In this document: positions 1-8,461 of the stretch, in pieces
Numbering within the stretch: position 1 is the stretch's first letter
How the letters are laid out: the number at the start of each line of letters is the position of its first letter
Program-made: the position numbers and the translations under genes
Notes under the pieces: generated by a model
Databases searched by the model: none
Seen by the model: only the letters and a program-made list of their open reading frames with translations
Told to the model about the DNA's origin: nothing
Source: Alteribacillus persepolensis
Lineage (GTDB): Bacteria > Bacillota > Bacilli > Bacillales > Marinococcaceae
Direction of reading: 5' to 3'
NCBI RefSeq assembly: GCF_900099605.1
Contig: NZ_FNDK01000005.1
Coordinates: 1-64,000 of the forward strand
DNA length: 64,000 nt

Positions 1-60
1 GGTCTTCCGTCGGTTAGCTGAAGCCTTGCCCGCGGCAAGCGAACCTGAAGAGCCATCAAT
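1..60. repeat. Fragment of dispersed intergenic repeat (type B core)
   Basis: Non-coding. The stretch AGCTGAAGCCTTGCCCGCGG (17-36) resembles the core of a fuller copy at 32845-32945 (GCTGAGGCCATGCCCGCGGA) and a partial copy near 7941-7970. It lies beyond the terminator of the cytochrome gene and may continue outside the window. Confidence 0.5.
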
Positions 61-104
61 ACTAGAGGGATAAGTTATTCCAAACAACAAACCTTATAGA
101 ACCG

Positions 105-154
105 AAAAAAGGGCTGTCAAAAGGTCATTTTTCATGACCTTTTGATACAGCCCC
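105..154 (-). terminator. Intrinsic terminator of the di-haem cytochrome gene
   Basis: Long hairpin with arms GGGCTGTCAAAAGGTCAT (111-128) and ATGACCTTTTGATACAGCCC (134-153). Read on the minus strand it is followed by a run of six T (105-110). It lies about 55 bases past the stop of the cytochrome gene. Confidence 0.85.
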
Positions 155-210
155 GAAGTTATGCATCAAAAACGTTATGTCATTGGACTAACAGATGGCT
201 GCTTTGCCAT

Positions 211-2184
211 TTACTTTTCCTCTCCGTTTATCGATAACACGTATTCTGCGAGAGCTTCTTGCTCTTGTTTGGAAAATCCAGCTTCCTCATCTACCCAAAA
301 CTCGTGGCCTGTGCCTTCTATATTAATGTCTTGCAGGTCAGATGAAGACCGATTAGCTTCAATTACCTTTTGGCGCAAGTTGCGGTCGATGACTGCTAGC
401 ATACTGTTAAAAGGATCAGGGCTGGTATGATTTAAAAGTGTGCCTGGAATGCCAAGTTCTTTTTCTTTATTTGGACCGACAGCAATACCGCCATCATGAA
501 AATACGGTGCTTGCCAGTAAACGCCGGCCAGTCCCTTCACTTTGTAGCCGCCATTGGAACCATTATGAGCAAAACCAAGATCTTTTTGATTGCGATTGAT
601 ATGATTAGTAGGAGCTTTGAGTACTTTTGCGTTTTCAGGAACCGGCACAGGTGTGTCGGGCGAATAAATGAGTGGGTTTTCCCACAGCTTTTGTGTTGCC
701 TGCAATGCTTTGGCCCGAGATGGCTGGGTGCCGATGTCTTCAACTGGAATAATACGGTTATTTGTTTTAAAGCGGCCCGCATGACAAGAGATACAGCCAG
801 CTTCTTCAAACACTCCTCGTCCTTTTGCAAGGACAGCATCGCTCACATTTCGTTGAGGCTTTGGGGCAACGAGTGTGTTTTGAAAAGCAGACATGGCATT
901 GTTCTGTTCATTCACGCCGTGTCCAGCGGATGATGCCAGGTATCCTTGCGGTGAGAGCACAGACACTTTTGGAAATGTCGGAAGTTTTACTGTTTCATTA
1001 ACACCTGGCTGTCCTGGGTGTGGGTCTGCTTTCTTAAAAAACTCGGATGGCAGCTCGTTCGATGATGGATTATAACGAAAGTCTTCATTTGCCGCATTTT
1101 GCAGCAGCGTCCCTGTATAGACTTCTGGATCAATGTTAAACAGTTCTTTACTAATTTGTGATTGAGCAATGGTATCAGCCCCTTGTGCTTGGACATTGTT
1201 GTTTAATGTCGTCAAACCGCGAAACGTTCCGGCCATTCCCATTCCCGACCAGCTGTAGGGGTGATCGCCAAATGTAAAGGAATCGCTCACTTGTGTGGGA
1301 TTGGCTTTCATATCAATCGTAGCGTCAAAAAAACCAGGCGGCCATTTCATGAGTGTTTTATCCACTGCGTTTTCCAGCGATTCTATATCTGGAAGTTTCT
1401 CTTTTTCACCGGCTGTTGTTTTTACTTCAGGATTATTTTCTCTAATAAAATTCTCCAAGTTTTCTATATCCGTATGCGTGAAGTAAGAAGCACTATTAGA
1501 AGCAAGTGCCATTAACATGCCTGTGTTGACATCGGTATTGGTTGCCCCTTCTACTACTTTCCCGCCACTATTCATATCTACCCGCGCATGACAAAGAGCG
1601 CAGCTAATTCCAGCTTTGACACGTCCGCGTTCTACTGTTATTGGCATCCCTAATGGCATCATCGCTCCCTTTGGAATATCTAAGCCAGTATCAATCACCG
1701 TTCCTTTTTCTAATGTCTTCTCGCCAATCGTAACAGTTTCGGGGAGCTCAACTTGTAAATTGTCTGTCGGCTGGCCGCCAAGTTTTACAATAGCCTTCAT
1801 AAAGTCAAATATGGATAGAGGACCATCGAGTATCCCCATGATGTCTGTTAAGAACACTTCATTGCCGAATGTTTCTTCATAAAATGTCGTTCGTCCAAGC
1901 TGCAGTAAGTCCTTATCAACCGAAATGGCGCCATTTTCTTTTGCTAAGTATTCACGCCCTTTTTCTGTTTGAAGAAGGCGCTCGGCTTCTTTTTCCGACA
2001 CTGCCTCCCCCCAAACGTCATATGCTTCTTCTGCGCGGCCGTCTGTATAACGCTGGTCTGCCTGAAGAATTTTATTTTCAGATGGCGTGTATCCGATCGT
2101 AAACTCCCCTAAAGCAAAGAAGCCTCCAGCTGTTACAACGACGGCAACCGCTGTGATGATGGTCCATTTTAGAAACCTCTTCAT
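211..2184 (-). CDS. Membrane-anchored di-haem c-type cytochrome (CcP/MauG-like)
   Basis: A 657-residue protein with an N-terminal hydrophobic signal-anchor (about residues 8-30) and two CxxCH haem c motifs, C195-A-L-C198-H199 and C464-I-S-C467-H468. The C-terminal half carries a segment (GLAGVYWQAPYFHDGG) typical of bacterial di-haem cytochrome c peroxidases and relatives. The active site would face outward. Two haems, the length and the anchor fit the CcP/MauG superfamily, which includes the rubber oxygenase RoxA, but substrate and role cannot be read from sequence. It is monocistronic, with AGGGGTT-like sequence before the ATG and a strong terminator after the stop. The haem-protein assignment is firm; the enzymatic function is not. 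Confidence 0.8.
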   Translation of the reverse strand: MKRFLKWTIITAVAVVVTAGGFFALGEFTIGYTPSENKILQADQRYTDGRAEEAYDVWGEAVSEKEAERLLQTEKGREYLAKENGAISVDKDLLQLGRTTFYEETFGNEVFLTDIMGILDGPLSIFDFMKAIVKLGGQPTDNLQVELPETVTIGEKTLEKGTVIDTGLDIPKGAMMPLGMPITVERGRVKAGISCALCHARVDMNSGGKVVEGATNTDVNTGMLMALASNSASYFTHTDIENLENFIRENNPEVKTTAGEKEKLPDIESLENAVDKTLMKWPPGFFDATIDMKANPTQVSDSFTFGDHPYSWSGMGMAGTFRGLTTLNNNVQAQGADTIAQSQISKELFNIDPEVYTGTLLQNAANEDFRYNPSSNELPSEFFKKADPHPGQPGVNETVKLPTFPKVSVLSPQGYLASSAGHGVNEQNNAMSAFQNTLVAPKPQRNVSDAVLAKGRGVFEEAGCISCHAGRFKTNNRIIPVEDIGTQPSRAKALQATQKLWENPLIYSPDTPVPVPENAKVLKAPTNHINRNQKDLGFAHNGSNGGYKVKGLAGVYWQAPYFHDGGIAVGPNKEKELGIPGTLLNHTSPDPFNSMLAVIDRNLRQKVIEANRSSSDLQDINIEGTGHEFWVDEEAGFSKQEQEALAEYVLSINGEEK

Positions 2185-2481
2185 TTGAAAAAACCCCTTG
2201 AACAGTTTGTCAAGGTTACTTTTCCTCTCATGGTAAGGAATATGAATTATTCTGTGACAAAGAAAATAACAGACGTCAAAAAAGAAGAGAAGGATAATAT
2301 ATTGTCGAATTTTTAAATATTTGATACTATTATGAAATCGCTTGTGTTTCTCCTGATGTAGGAAGTGCAGCGCCGCGAAAGGAATAAGGGATAAGAAAAA
2401 GAGAATATCCCGATTTCTTGTTTATGCTTTTCTTATATGGCAGGGGGAACAATCATAGACAATAGGCAAGGGGAGGATGTT
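2185..2481. other. Intergenic region between divergent cytochrome and tctC-like genes
   Basis: About 300 AT-rich bases that must hold two divergent promoters. The only clear element is the ribosome binding site GGGGAGG just before the ATG at 2482. I found no convincing cre site or long inverted repeat. Confidence 0.4.
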
Positions 2482-3516
2482 ATGAAAAAATGGTTTTCTT
2501 TATATGTGTTAGTGCTTAGTATGCTTGTTTTAGGAGCATGTGCAAGTACGGATTCTTCGGAAGAAGCCGATGCTTCTGCTTATCCCAAGCGAGATATTAG
2601 CGGTATTATTCAATGGGGTGAAGGTGGTTCGATGGATATTATCTCACGCACCATCGCCCCTATTGCCGAAGAAGAAATGGGTACAAGTTTAGTCATGGAA
2701 AATCGTGAAGGTGCAAGCGGGGCGATTGGAGCACAATATGTGTATGACCAGCCTGCCGATGGATACACGTTATTGTTTGGAGCGGAAAACCCAAACCTTT
2801 ATCAAGTACTTGATATTTCAGAAAGAGATTACATGAATGATTTCACTCCTGTAACCATTATGAGTCAAAGCTATGCGGGTGTGATTGTGCGGGCAGATTC
2901 AGAATTTAACACATTAGAACAACTGGTTGATTACGCCAAAGAAAATCCAAATGATTTAACGATGGGAACTTCTGGTGAAGGCGGTTTGCCGCAAGTGGCC
3001 ACAGCGATGTTAACAGCAGAACTCGATACACAGTTTAATCGTGTCCCGTATGATGGGGAAGGCCCAATTGCCAATGCGTTATTAGGCGGTGAAGTCGATG
3101 CTTCCATTGTAACGGTATCGGCTGCACAAGAATATGTCGAATCAGGGGATTTTCGGATGTTGGCAGTCGTACACGATGAGCAGCTGGAAGCGACTGGAGA
3201 TACTCCGCCTATTACCGATATTTATCCGCAGTTTGAAAAATATTTGCCGTGGGGGCCATTTCAAGGAGTATTTGTAAAAAAAGAAACGCCTGACGACATT
3301 GTTGATGCGTTAACCGAAAGTTTCACACAAGCACAGCAAGATGAAGAGTTTCAACGCCAGCTCAAAGATTTGGGGATGCAACCGTTAAACTTAAGTGGAG
3401 AAGAAGCAATCGAATTTGTAAATAAAAATCGATCGACTTCAACGTGGATGCTTCATGACGCAGGAGTTACTGAACACTCACCAGAAGAGTTTGACATTCC
3501 GCGTGTCGAGGAATAA
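2482..3516 (+). CDS. TctC-type (Bug family) tricarboxylate-binding lipoprotein, orphan
   Basis: A 344-residue extracytoplasmic solute-binding protein of the tripartite tricarboxylate transporter family. The ATG at 2482 follows GGGGAGG and begins a lipoprotein signal peptide with lipobox LGAC (Cys20). An ATG 45 bases upstream is in frame but lacks a good binding site and would bury the signal. Bug-family features include the early segment with SMDIISR, where a ligand loop is expected, and ENREGASGAIG. No membrane genes (tctA/tctB) are adjacent, so it probably shares a permease encoded elsewhere, perhaps the set at 56.8-59.9 kb. Family is confident; the ligand is unknown. Confidence 0.85.
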   Translation: MKKWFSLYVLVLSMLVLGACASTDSSEEADASAYPKRDISGIIQWGEGGSMDIISRTIAPIAEEEMGTSLVMENREGASGAIGAQYVYDQPADGYTLLFGAENPNLYQVLDISERDYMNDFTPVTIMSQSYAGVIVRADSEFNTLEQLVDYAKENPNDLTMGTSGEGGLPQVATAMLTAELDTQFNRVPYDGEGPIANALLGGEVDASIVTVSAAQEYVESGDFRMLAVVHDEQLEATGDTPPITDIYPQFEKYLPWGPFQGVFVKKETPDDIVDALTESFTQAQQDEEFQRQLKDLGMQPLNLSGEEAIEFVNKNRSTSTWMLHDAGVTEHSPEEFDIPRVEE

Positions 3517-3540
3517 GTAATATAGGGTTAAGCAGTGTAA

Positions 3541-3578
3541 GCGGACAGAAGGGAATAAACCTTTGTCCGCATTTTTTT
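3541..3578 (+). terminator. Intrinsic terminator after tctC-like gene
   Basis: Hairpin GCGGACAGAAGG (3541-3552) with CCTTTGTCCGC (3560-3570), one bulged base, followed by ATTTTTTT. Confidence 0.85.
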
Positions 3579-3639
3579 CTGTTGTTCTGCCGATTTCATG
3601 ATACGATAGAGTAAAAGTGAAAAAGGAGGATATGTTAGC

Positions 3640-4566
3640 GTGAATATTGTTATGCATGGCGCTGGAGCATTAGGCGCATATTTTGGAGGAAGGCTGCTTG
3701 AAGGTGGTTACAACGTTTCATTTTTTGTAAGAGAAAGACGAGCCGCTCAATTACAGCAGGAAGGATTAAAAATTACAAGCGGCGCAGGCGATATGGAAAC
3801 AAAAGACGTGGAAGTTTACACCTCACCAGAGGATGTTTCAAAGGCAGATGTCGTTATTCTTGCAGTGAAAGGTTACCATTTAGAAGAGGCGGTTCAACAA
3901 GTAACCGATATTGTGAATAAAACGGGAGCTTACGTACTGCCATTGTTAAATGGAATCGAACAATTAGAAAGACTGCAGAAAGCTGTAGGTAAAGAAAAGG
4001 TATTAGGCGGCTTTGCGTCCATTATTGCAACACTGAATGAAAAAGGCCATGTGGAGCATACTGGTGCGGGCAGTGCCATTAAATTTGGTGCGCTTCATCC
4101 GGACCAACATGAAATATGTACAAAATTAGAAGAAATACATAGCCATGTAAAAACAAATGTCTTACGGGATGAAGAGATTTTAAAAAGCATGTGGAAAAAG
4201 TACATTTTAATCACTGCATTTTCCGGCATCACTAGTGCTATGCAGCTGCCTGCCGGCTACATTGCTAAGCATGAAGCGTCGTACCGTACAGCTCGAAATG
4301 TATTGTATGAGATGAAAATGCTTGCAGAACAAGAAGGCATAGCTATGGGAGAAGAAGATATTGAACCAATGGCAATGAAACTTAGGTCATTCCCGCCTCA
4401 AGCGACGGCATCGATGCATCAAGATATGCGAAAGGGGCTGCCGCTTGAAGTGGAGCACTTGCATGGTGGAGCACTTCGTATTGCAGCAAAACATCAAGTG
4501 GCTGCTCCTGTTATTGAAACGTTATATGGTGTCTTAAAGCCATACGAAAACGGAAGGCCAGAATAA
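3640..4566 (+). CDS. 2-dehydropantoate 2-reductase family protein
   Basis: A 308-residue ketopantoate reductase (PanE/ApbA) family enzyme. The family reduces 2-dehydropantoate to pantoate with NADPH in pantothenate synthesis. The dinucleotide motif GAGALG is at residues 7-12, and the C-terminal helical domain contains the Lys-rich segment KSMWKKYILITA expected around the catalytic lysine. The GTG at 3640 is nine bases past AAGGAGGA; an ATG eight bases earlier reads into a stop after three codons. It is a single-gene unit bounded by terminators, with no pantothenate genes nearby, so a related 2-oxoacid could be the substrate. Confidence 0.8.
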   Translation: MNIVMHGAGALGAYFGGRLLEGGYNVSFFVRERRAAQLQQEGLKITSGAGDMETKDVEVYTSPEDVSKADVVILAVKGYHLEEAVQQVTDIVNKTGAYVLPLLNGIEQLERLQKAVGKEKVLGGFASIIATLNEKGHVEHTGAGSAIKFGALHPDQHEICTKLEEIHSHVKTNVLRDEEILKSMWKKYILITAFSGITSAMQLPAGYIAKHEASYRTARNVLYEMKMLAEQEGIAMGEEDIEPMAMKLRSFPPQATASMHQDMRKGLPLEVEHLHGGALRIAAKHQVAAPVIETLYGVLKPYENGRPE

Positions 4567-4571
4567 AAAGC

Positions 4572-4609
4572 AAAAGGACAGAAGCATACACATGCTTCTG
4601 TCCTTTTTT
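4572..4609 (+). terminator. Intrinsic terminator after panE-like gene
   Basis: Perfect 16-base arms AAAAGGACAGAAGCAT (4572-4587) and ATGCTTCTGTCCTTTT (4592-4607), ending in TTTTTT. Confidence 0.9.
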
Positions 4610-4640
4610 GAGAGATAGGAAAATATAAAAGTTTGGCGTG

Positions 4641-5090
4641 TTCATGGTCAGCGCAAGCGCCTGCTCACTCAGGCGCACACGACGTGGGTCGGTTCAGCGT
4701 TGCCACAGGACGTGGTGGTTTTAGCTGAACATCCTCTGTCTTTCCTTTTGACTCCAGGCCCTGCGCGAAAGATCCAAGACTTGCCCGCGGGCTCCCAGGA
4801 TAGGAGTCGGTTCGGCGTTGTCACAGGATGTACTTCCACAGGACGTGGTGACTTCTACGTTGCACAAAGGATGTGTGCGTTTTTAGTAGAAGTTCCTTCA
4901 CCGTAGCCGAACGTCCCCTTTTTCACGGCGGTTGCGCTTTTCTTTGTCTAGCACAAGCGCCTACTCGCTCGAGGTTCTTTCGGTCCGACTATGGAAAGCA
5001 AAAGACCGGCTTTCCATGTGTCGGCCCTCCAAGACTTGTCACTCGTGAGCCAGGCGCTTGCGCTTTGCTTTCATAAGGACTCAGTGAAAG
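4641..5090. repeat. Composite of dispersed intergenic repeats (type A, largest copy)
   Basis: About 450 bases with no gene. It contains a 5' module (CGCAAGCGCC...CAGCGTTGCCACAGGACGTG, from 4652), a partly duplicated piece (GGTTCGGCGTTGTCACAGGA at 4809-4828) and a 3' module with GTGTGCGTTTTTAGTAGAAG (4873-4892), AGTTCCTT and CGTAGCCGAAC. The same modules recur near 7.8, 35.9 and 49.3 kb. Short open frames here have no ribosome binding site or recognisable product. Confidence 0.7.
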
Positions 5091-5110
5091 CCAAGTTTTT
5101 TAACAGACAG

Positions 5111-5383
5111 TTACTGCGGCGGTTGCTGCTGGATAGACTGTTGAGCAGCTTGCTGATCGTATTGGATTTGTTCATTTAAATTATACGGATGATAATAACC
5201 ATTTTTTATCATATAATTTGTCACTTGTTCATGAAACGTTACGGCTTGTTGCAGCTGTTCAGACAGTACTTGTCTTACATCTGGAGATGCCGCTTCTGTA
5301 ATAGCATATGCGTAATTGCGAACGCCTGTTTTGGCCGCGAGAAGCAAATCCGTTGCCGCAGCCTGGTCATTCATGTTTTGCAT
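5111..5383 (-). CDS. CotF-like spore coat protein (C-terminal-half type)
   Basis: A small Gln-rich protein of 90 residues resembling the CotF family of spore coat proteins. The helix around VRNYAYAITEAASPDVRQVL and the segment YMIKNGYYHPYN are typical of the family's C-terminal half; the tail is poly-Gln-like. An in-frame TTG lies 6 bases upstream, but AGGAG sits eight bases before the ATG at 5383 and only two before the TTG, so the ATG is preferred. It directly follows the partner gene and is probably co-transcribed and made in the mother cell late in sporulation. Confidence 0.75.
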   Translation of the reverse strand: MQNMNDQAAATDLLLAAKTGVRNYAYAITEAASPDVRQVLSEQLQQAVTFHEQVTNYMIKNGYYHPYNLNEQIQYDQQAAQQSIQQQPPQ

Positions 5384-5394
5384 GGCCAACGCTC

Positions 5395-5592
5395 CTATCT
5401 TTGTAATAGTTGTTCTAACTGGGCAATGTCTTCTGTCGAAGATTGGATATCTTGAGTTAATAACTGTTGCAGTTCTGTATCTTGTACTTGGTTTTGCATC
5501 ATTCTTGCTTTATTTAAGCAGTTTGTTTTAAACATAAGCATTTCGTGCAATTCTGCTTTTTCGTGGATACCTAACCCTGTTGATGATTGCAT
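5395..5592 (-). CDS. CotF-like spore coat protein (N-terminal-half type)
   Basis: A 65-residue helical protein. HEKAELHEMLMFKTNCLNKA resembles the first helix of CotF/YraG-type proteins. GGAGGTGA precedes the ATG at 5592; an overlapping GTG at 5601 lies inside that binding site and is unlikely. It ends 11 bases before the ATG of the second CotF-like gene. The two products together match one full-length CotF protein, an arrangement resembling the B. subtilis yra coat genes. Coat location is inferred from family. Confidence 0.7.
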   Translation of the reverse strand: MQSSTGLGIHEKAELHEMLMFKTNCLNKARMMQNQVQDTELQQLLTQDIQSSTEDIAQLEQLLQR

Positions 5593-5670
5593 GGATGTCA
5601 CCTCCGCTACATAGCTTACCAGTCTCTTAGCGAATCATGACGGCGAAAAGAGAATCTTTATTGCCAATGT

Positions 5671-6162
5671 TTACTTGGTTCTCATGTGCGGATATTTTAA
5701 GATAATCAGAAACAGTGTAATAATGGCATAAAAACAGCTGATAATGACCCATTCAGGTATAAACGCTGGTAAAAGCAGAGCAACAGCCAAATAGATGAAA
5801 AGCGGAAGTGTACAAAGAAACGCAGATGTTTTCCACAATAGACGGTATGCTAGTTTCCGTCTCGTTACACCACAGAATAACAGGCCAAATGAAGCCAGTA
5901 CACTAATGCATAAAATCACACCAAACAAGAACAACGTAAAATAAATGCCGAAATAATACACAATGGCTATCGCCGTCGGTAAGCTTTGAAATTCATGATG
6001 ATCTTGAGTAAAGAAATGAAAACTATAAGCAACAGAGGCGAACACCGTAAGAACCGTCAATAATACAATGGCATCGATAATGGGGATTCGATTTAAAAAG
6101 AATACTGCATCTTTTTTCGGCAAGGCAAAGCTGTTTTTTACAATATGTATCCATTTTTTCAT
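5671..6162 (-). CDS. Integral membrane protein of unknown function
   Basis: A 163-residue hydrophobic protein with about four membrane segments (roughly residues 28-50, 63-95, 110-130 and 135-157) and a basic N-terminus MKKWIHIVKNSFALPKK. AAGGAGATAC precedes the ATG. The N-terminus is reminiscent of DUF1189-type membrane proteins, but the match is weak. It stands alone between the CotF-like pair and the divergent quinone oxidoreductase. No function is assigned. Confidence 0.6.
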   Translation of the reverse strand: MKKWIHIVKNSFALPKKDAVFFLNRIPIIDAIVLLTVLTVFASVAYSFHFFTQDHHEFQSLPTAIAIVYYFGIYFTLFLFGVILCISVLASFGLLFCGVTRRKLAYRLLWKTSAFLCTLPLFIYLAVALLLPAFIPEWVIISCFYAIITLFLIILKYPHMRTK

Positions 6163-6318
6163 TAAAAAGTATCTCCTTTGTCAGTTCATACGTTTATATG
6201 GTAAAGGATGATATGTTCCTTTGTACAGGCTAAACTGCTGCTGCAAAGACAAAAAGCTTCCCACTGTGTTATATATAGAGTGTAGACAACGTTATATTGG
6301 CTAAAGGAGCGGATAAGA

Positions 6319-7296
6319 ATGAAAGGCGTTACTGTGAAACAACCAGGGGGAGCAGAACAGCTGGATTACAGAGAATTCCCTCTTCCAGAGCCGCAGGCAG
6401 GAGAGCTTCTCATACGGGTTCATGCAGCAGCGGTAAATCGAACGGATATTGTAACCCGTGAAGGAAGAATGGATTATGCTAAAAACCCTGTTTTAGGGGT
6501 AGAGGTAGCAGGTATTGTGGAAAATGCGAATGGGCATGAGACGTTTCAAAAAGGGGATCGTGTCATGGGATTGGTAAATGGCGGCGGGTACGCAGAATAT
6601 GCGGTGATGCCAGCAGATAGAGCGATGATGATACCTGAACCATTTTCGTTTGAACAAGCAGCTGCGATTCCGGAAGTGTTTTTAACGGCGTATCAAACAC
6701 TGTATTGGATTGGAAAGCTGCAGCAAAAAGAAACCGTTTTAATTCATGCTGGAGCAAGCGGAGTAGGAACAGCTGCGATTCAGCTCGCAAAACAATACAC
6801 TGGCGCAACGGTCATCGTTACGGCTGGTTCTGAGGAGAAATTGAACTATTGCAAAAATTTAGGAGCAGACGTGGCCATTAATTATAAGGAACAGTCTTTT
6901 AATGAAGAAGTGAAAAAAGCTACAAACGGACAAGGTGCAGATCTTATACTAGATTTCATTGGTGCTTCGTATTGGGAAAAAAATATGGAAAGCATTAAAA
7001 CAGATGGACGCTGGGTACTTATTGGTGTTCTCAGTGGAAGAAACATAGAAAACATGAATTTATTTCAATTGATGGCAAAACGAGTTCAATTAACGGGAAC
7101 GCTGCTGACTCCAAGAAGTGATGCATACAAAGCAGAACTAACAAAAGATTTTTCCGAAGCCATCTTTCCTTATTTTCAAGAGAAGAAAGTTGCTCCAATT
7201 GTAGACAAAGTCTTTTCAGTTACGCAGGCAAGTGAAGCACATCGGTATATGGAAGACAATAAGAATATCGGTAAAATTGTTTTACAAGTACCATAA
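6319..7296 (+). CDS. Zinc-independent NADPH:quinone oxidoreductase (PIG3-type MDR family)
   Basis: A 325-residue medium-chain dehydrogenase/reductase. The N-terminal GroES-like domain has AAVNRTDIVTREG and GVEVAGIVE. The Rossmann domain has HAGASGVGTAAIQLA, with the AxxGVG pattern for NADPH. Zinc-binding cysteines of alcohol dehydrogenases are absent, which fits quinone reductases of the PIG3/TP53I3 type. AAAGGAGCGG precedes the ATG. The guanine deaminase gene starts 11 bases after the stop, so the two are probably one operon, although no metabolic link is obvious. Confidence 0.85.
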   Translation: MKGVTVKQPGGAEQLDYREFPLPEPQAGELLIRVHAAAVNRTDIVTREGRMDYAKNPVLGVEVAGIVENANGHETFQKGDRVMGLVNGGGYAEYAVMPADRAMMIPEPFSFEQAAAIPEVFLTAYQTLYWIGKLQQKETVLIHAGASGVGTAAIQLAKQYTGATVIVTAGSEEKLNYCKNLGADVAINYKEQSFNEEVKKATNGQGADLILDFIGASYWEKNMESIKTDGRWVLIGVLSGRNIENMNLFQLMAKRVQLTGTLLTPRSDAYKAELTKDFSEAIFPYFQEKKVAPIVDKVFSVTQASEAHRYMEDNKNIGKIVLQVP

Positions 7297-7307
7297 AGGG
7301 GGATTAC

Positions 7308-7760
7308 ATGGACCATTTTATGGAGCGGGCGGTTGATTTAGCTCTTGCCAATGTTAAAGACGGCGGACAGCCATTTGGTGCTGTCCTCGTAAAAAGCGAT
7401 GAAGTCATCGCAGAAGGTGTGAATGAATTACACAAAGTACATGATGTGAGCGGTCACGCAGAAATGCTTGCAATTCGGCGCGCACAAGAGAAGCTGAAGA
7501 CGAATGATTTATCGGATTGTGTGATGTATGCCAGTGGCGAACCATGTTCGATGTGTTTAACAGCGATGTATTTTGCCGGCATTGACACAACATATTATTG
7601 TCAGTCTGTCGAAGACGCGGTGGATGCAGGACTTGGGAAATCAGCGTTTATTTATGAAGAGCTGCAAAAGCCAAAGGCGGCAAGGTTTCTTGTCATGAAG
7701 CAGATACCGCTTAAACAAAGCCAAGACAATCCGATGAAGCAGTGGGAACGCCAAAGGTGA
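7308..7760 (+). CDS. guaD: Guanine deaminase / nucleoside deaminase (CDA fold)
   Basis: A 150-residue zinc-dependent deaminase. H50-A-E52 gives one zinc ligand and the proton-shuttle glutamate; P79-C80-S-M-C83 gives the other two zinc ligands. Length and the C-terminal KQSQDNPMKQW resemble Bacillus guanine deaminase GuaD, which turns guanine into xanthine, more than the tRNA deaminase TadA. It lies 11 bases downstream of the quinone oxidoreductase, behind AAAGGGGGATTAC. The precise purine substrate is inferred. Confidence 0.8.
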   Translation: MDHFMERAVDLALANVKDGGQPFGAVLVKSDEVIAEGVNELHKVHDVSGHAEMLAIRRAQEKLKTNDLSDCVMYASGEPCSMCLTAMYFAGIDTTYYCQSVEDAVDAGLGKSAFIYEELQKPKAARFLVMKQIPLKQSQDNPMKQWERQR

Positions 7761-7794
7761 ATGAATAGAAATGGTTATCTAGGCTGTTGCGTCT

Positions 7795-7976
7795 CCAACA
7801 GCCTTTCTTCCACAAGGTGTGATGGCTTCAACGCCCAACACAGGACGTGTGCGTTCTTAGTAGAAGTTCCTTGCAGCAGATCCCTTCCCCTTAGCCGAAC
7901 TTCCCTTTTTCAGGGCGCTTGTGCTGTTCTTACCAAGTTAGCTGAGACCGTGCCCGCGGAACGCGACGTATTTTGA
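7795..7976. repeat. Dispersed intergenic repeat, type A followed by type B core
   Basis: Contains CAGGACGTGTGCGTTCTTAG and TAGAAGTTCCTTGCAGCAGA, then CTTAGCCGAACTTCCC, all close to the copies near 4.87 and 35.95 kb. At 7941-7970 it runs into AGCTGAGACCGTGCCCGCGG, the core of the second repeat type. No gene is supported here. Confidence 0.65.
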
Positions 7977-8008
7977 CGGAACAACGATAGAAATTACTGT
8001 AATAAACA

Positions 8009-8048
8009 AATAATCCGAACTGATTTTTAAATAATCGTTCGGATTATT
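8009..8048. repeat. Perfect 12-bp inverted repeat, possible terminator
   Basis: Arms AATAATCCGAAC (8009-8020) and GTTCGGATTATT (8037-8048) with a 16-base AT-rich loop. It lies about 100 bases past the stop of the minus-strand Dabb gene and could end that operon, but the T-run is poor (TTTGTTTATT). Confidence 0.5.
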
Positions 8049-8149
8049 CTATGGTTCTATACTTTTGTCTCAGCCTCTTAACTATTTTCATCCTGTTGTA
8101 ATCAGGTGAAACAATGATAAGAGAGTGCCAAATAGATGTGGATAACATG

Positions 8150-8449
8150 TTAGCTGGGAAGGTCAAAGTCAACAACAATAATATCTTCTAGGCCGGTTTC
8201 TTTTAAATAAGCGATAATTTCTTGGTGTTTCGGGTGCGGTTCATAGCGCTCTAAGGCTTCCCTGCTATCAAACCGAACTGTTAGCCCCAGTTCATAGCCT
8301 TTACTGCGATTAGAAAAGTTGCGTCCTTGTTGGATATCGACAATACCTGGTATATGATTCTTTAAATCAAGTGTCCTATCAATAACTTCATCGATTTCTT
8401 TTGCCGGGGGGGCTTCTGTAAACTTAACGAGCACAATGTGTTCAACCAA
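8150..8449 (-). CDS. Dabb (stress-response A/B barrel) domain protein
   Basis: A 99-residue protein that is essentially one Dabb domain. The opening EHIVLVKFTEA, the GIVDIQQGRNFS strand and the HPKHQEIIAYL helix are typical. Dimeric alpha/beta barrels of this kind include small-molecule enzymes and stress proteins. The TTG start at 8449 lies nine bases after AGGAG. It follows the flavin monooxygenase by 12 bases, so it is probably the second gene of that operon and may act on the same compound. Confidence 0.8.
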   Translation of the reverse strand: MVEHIVLVKFTEAPPAKEIDEVIDRTLDLKNHIPGIVDIQQGRNFSNRSKGYELGLTVRFDSREALERYEPHPKHQEIIAYLKETGLEDIIVVDFDLPS

Positions 8450-8461
8450 GAATACCGACTC

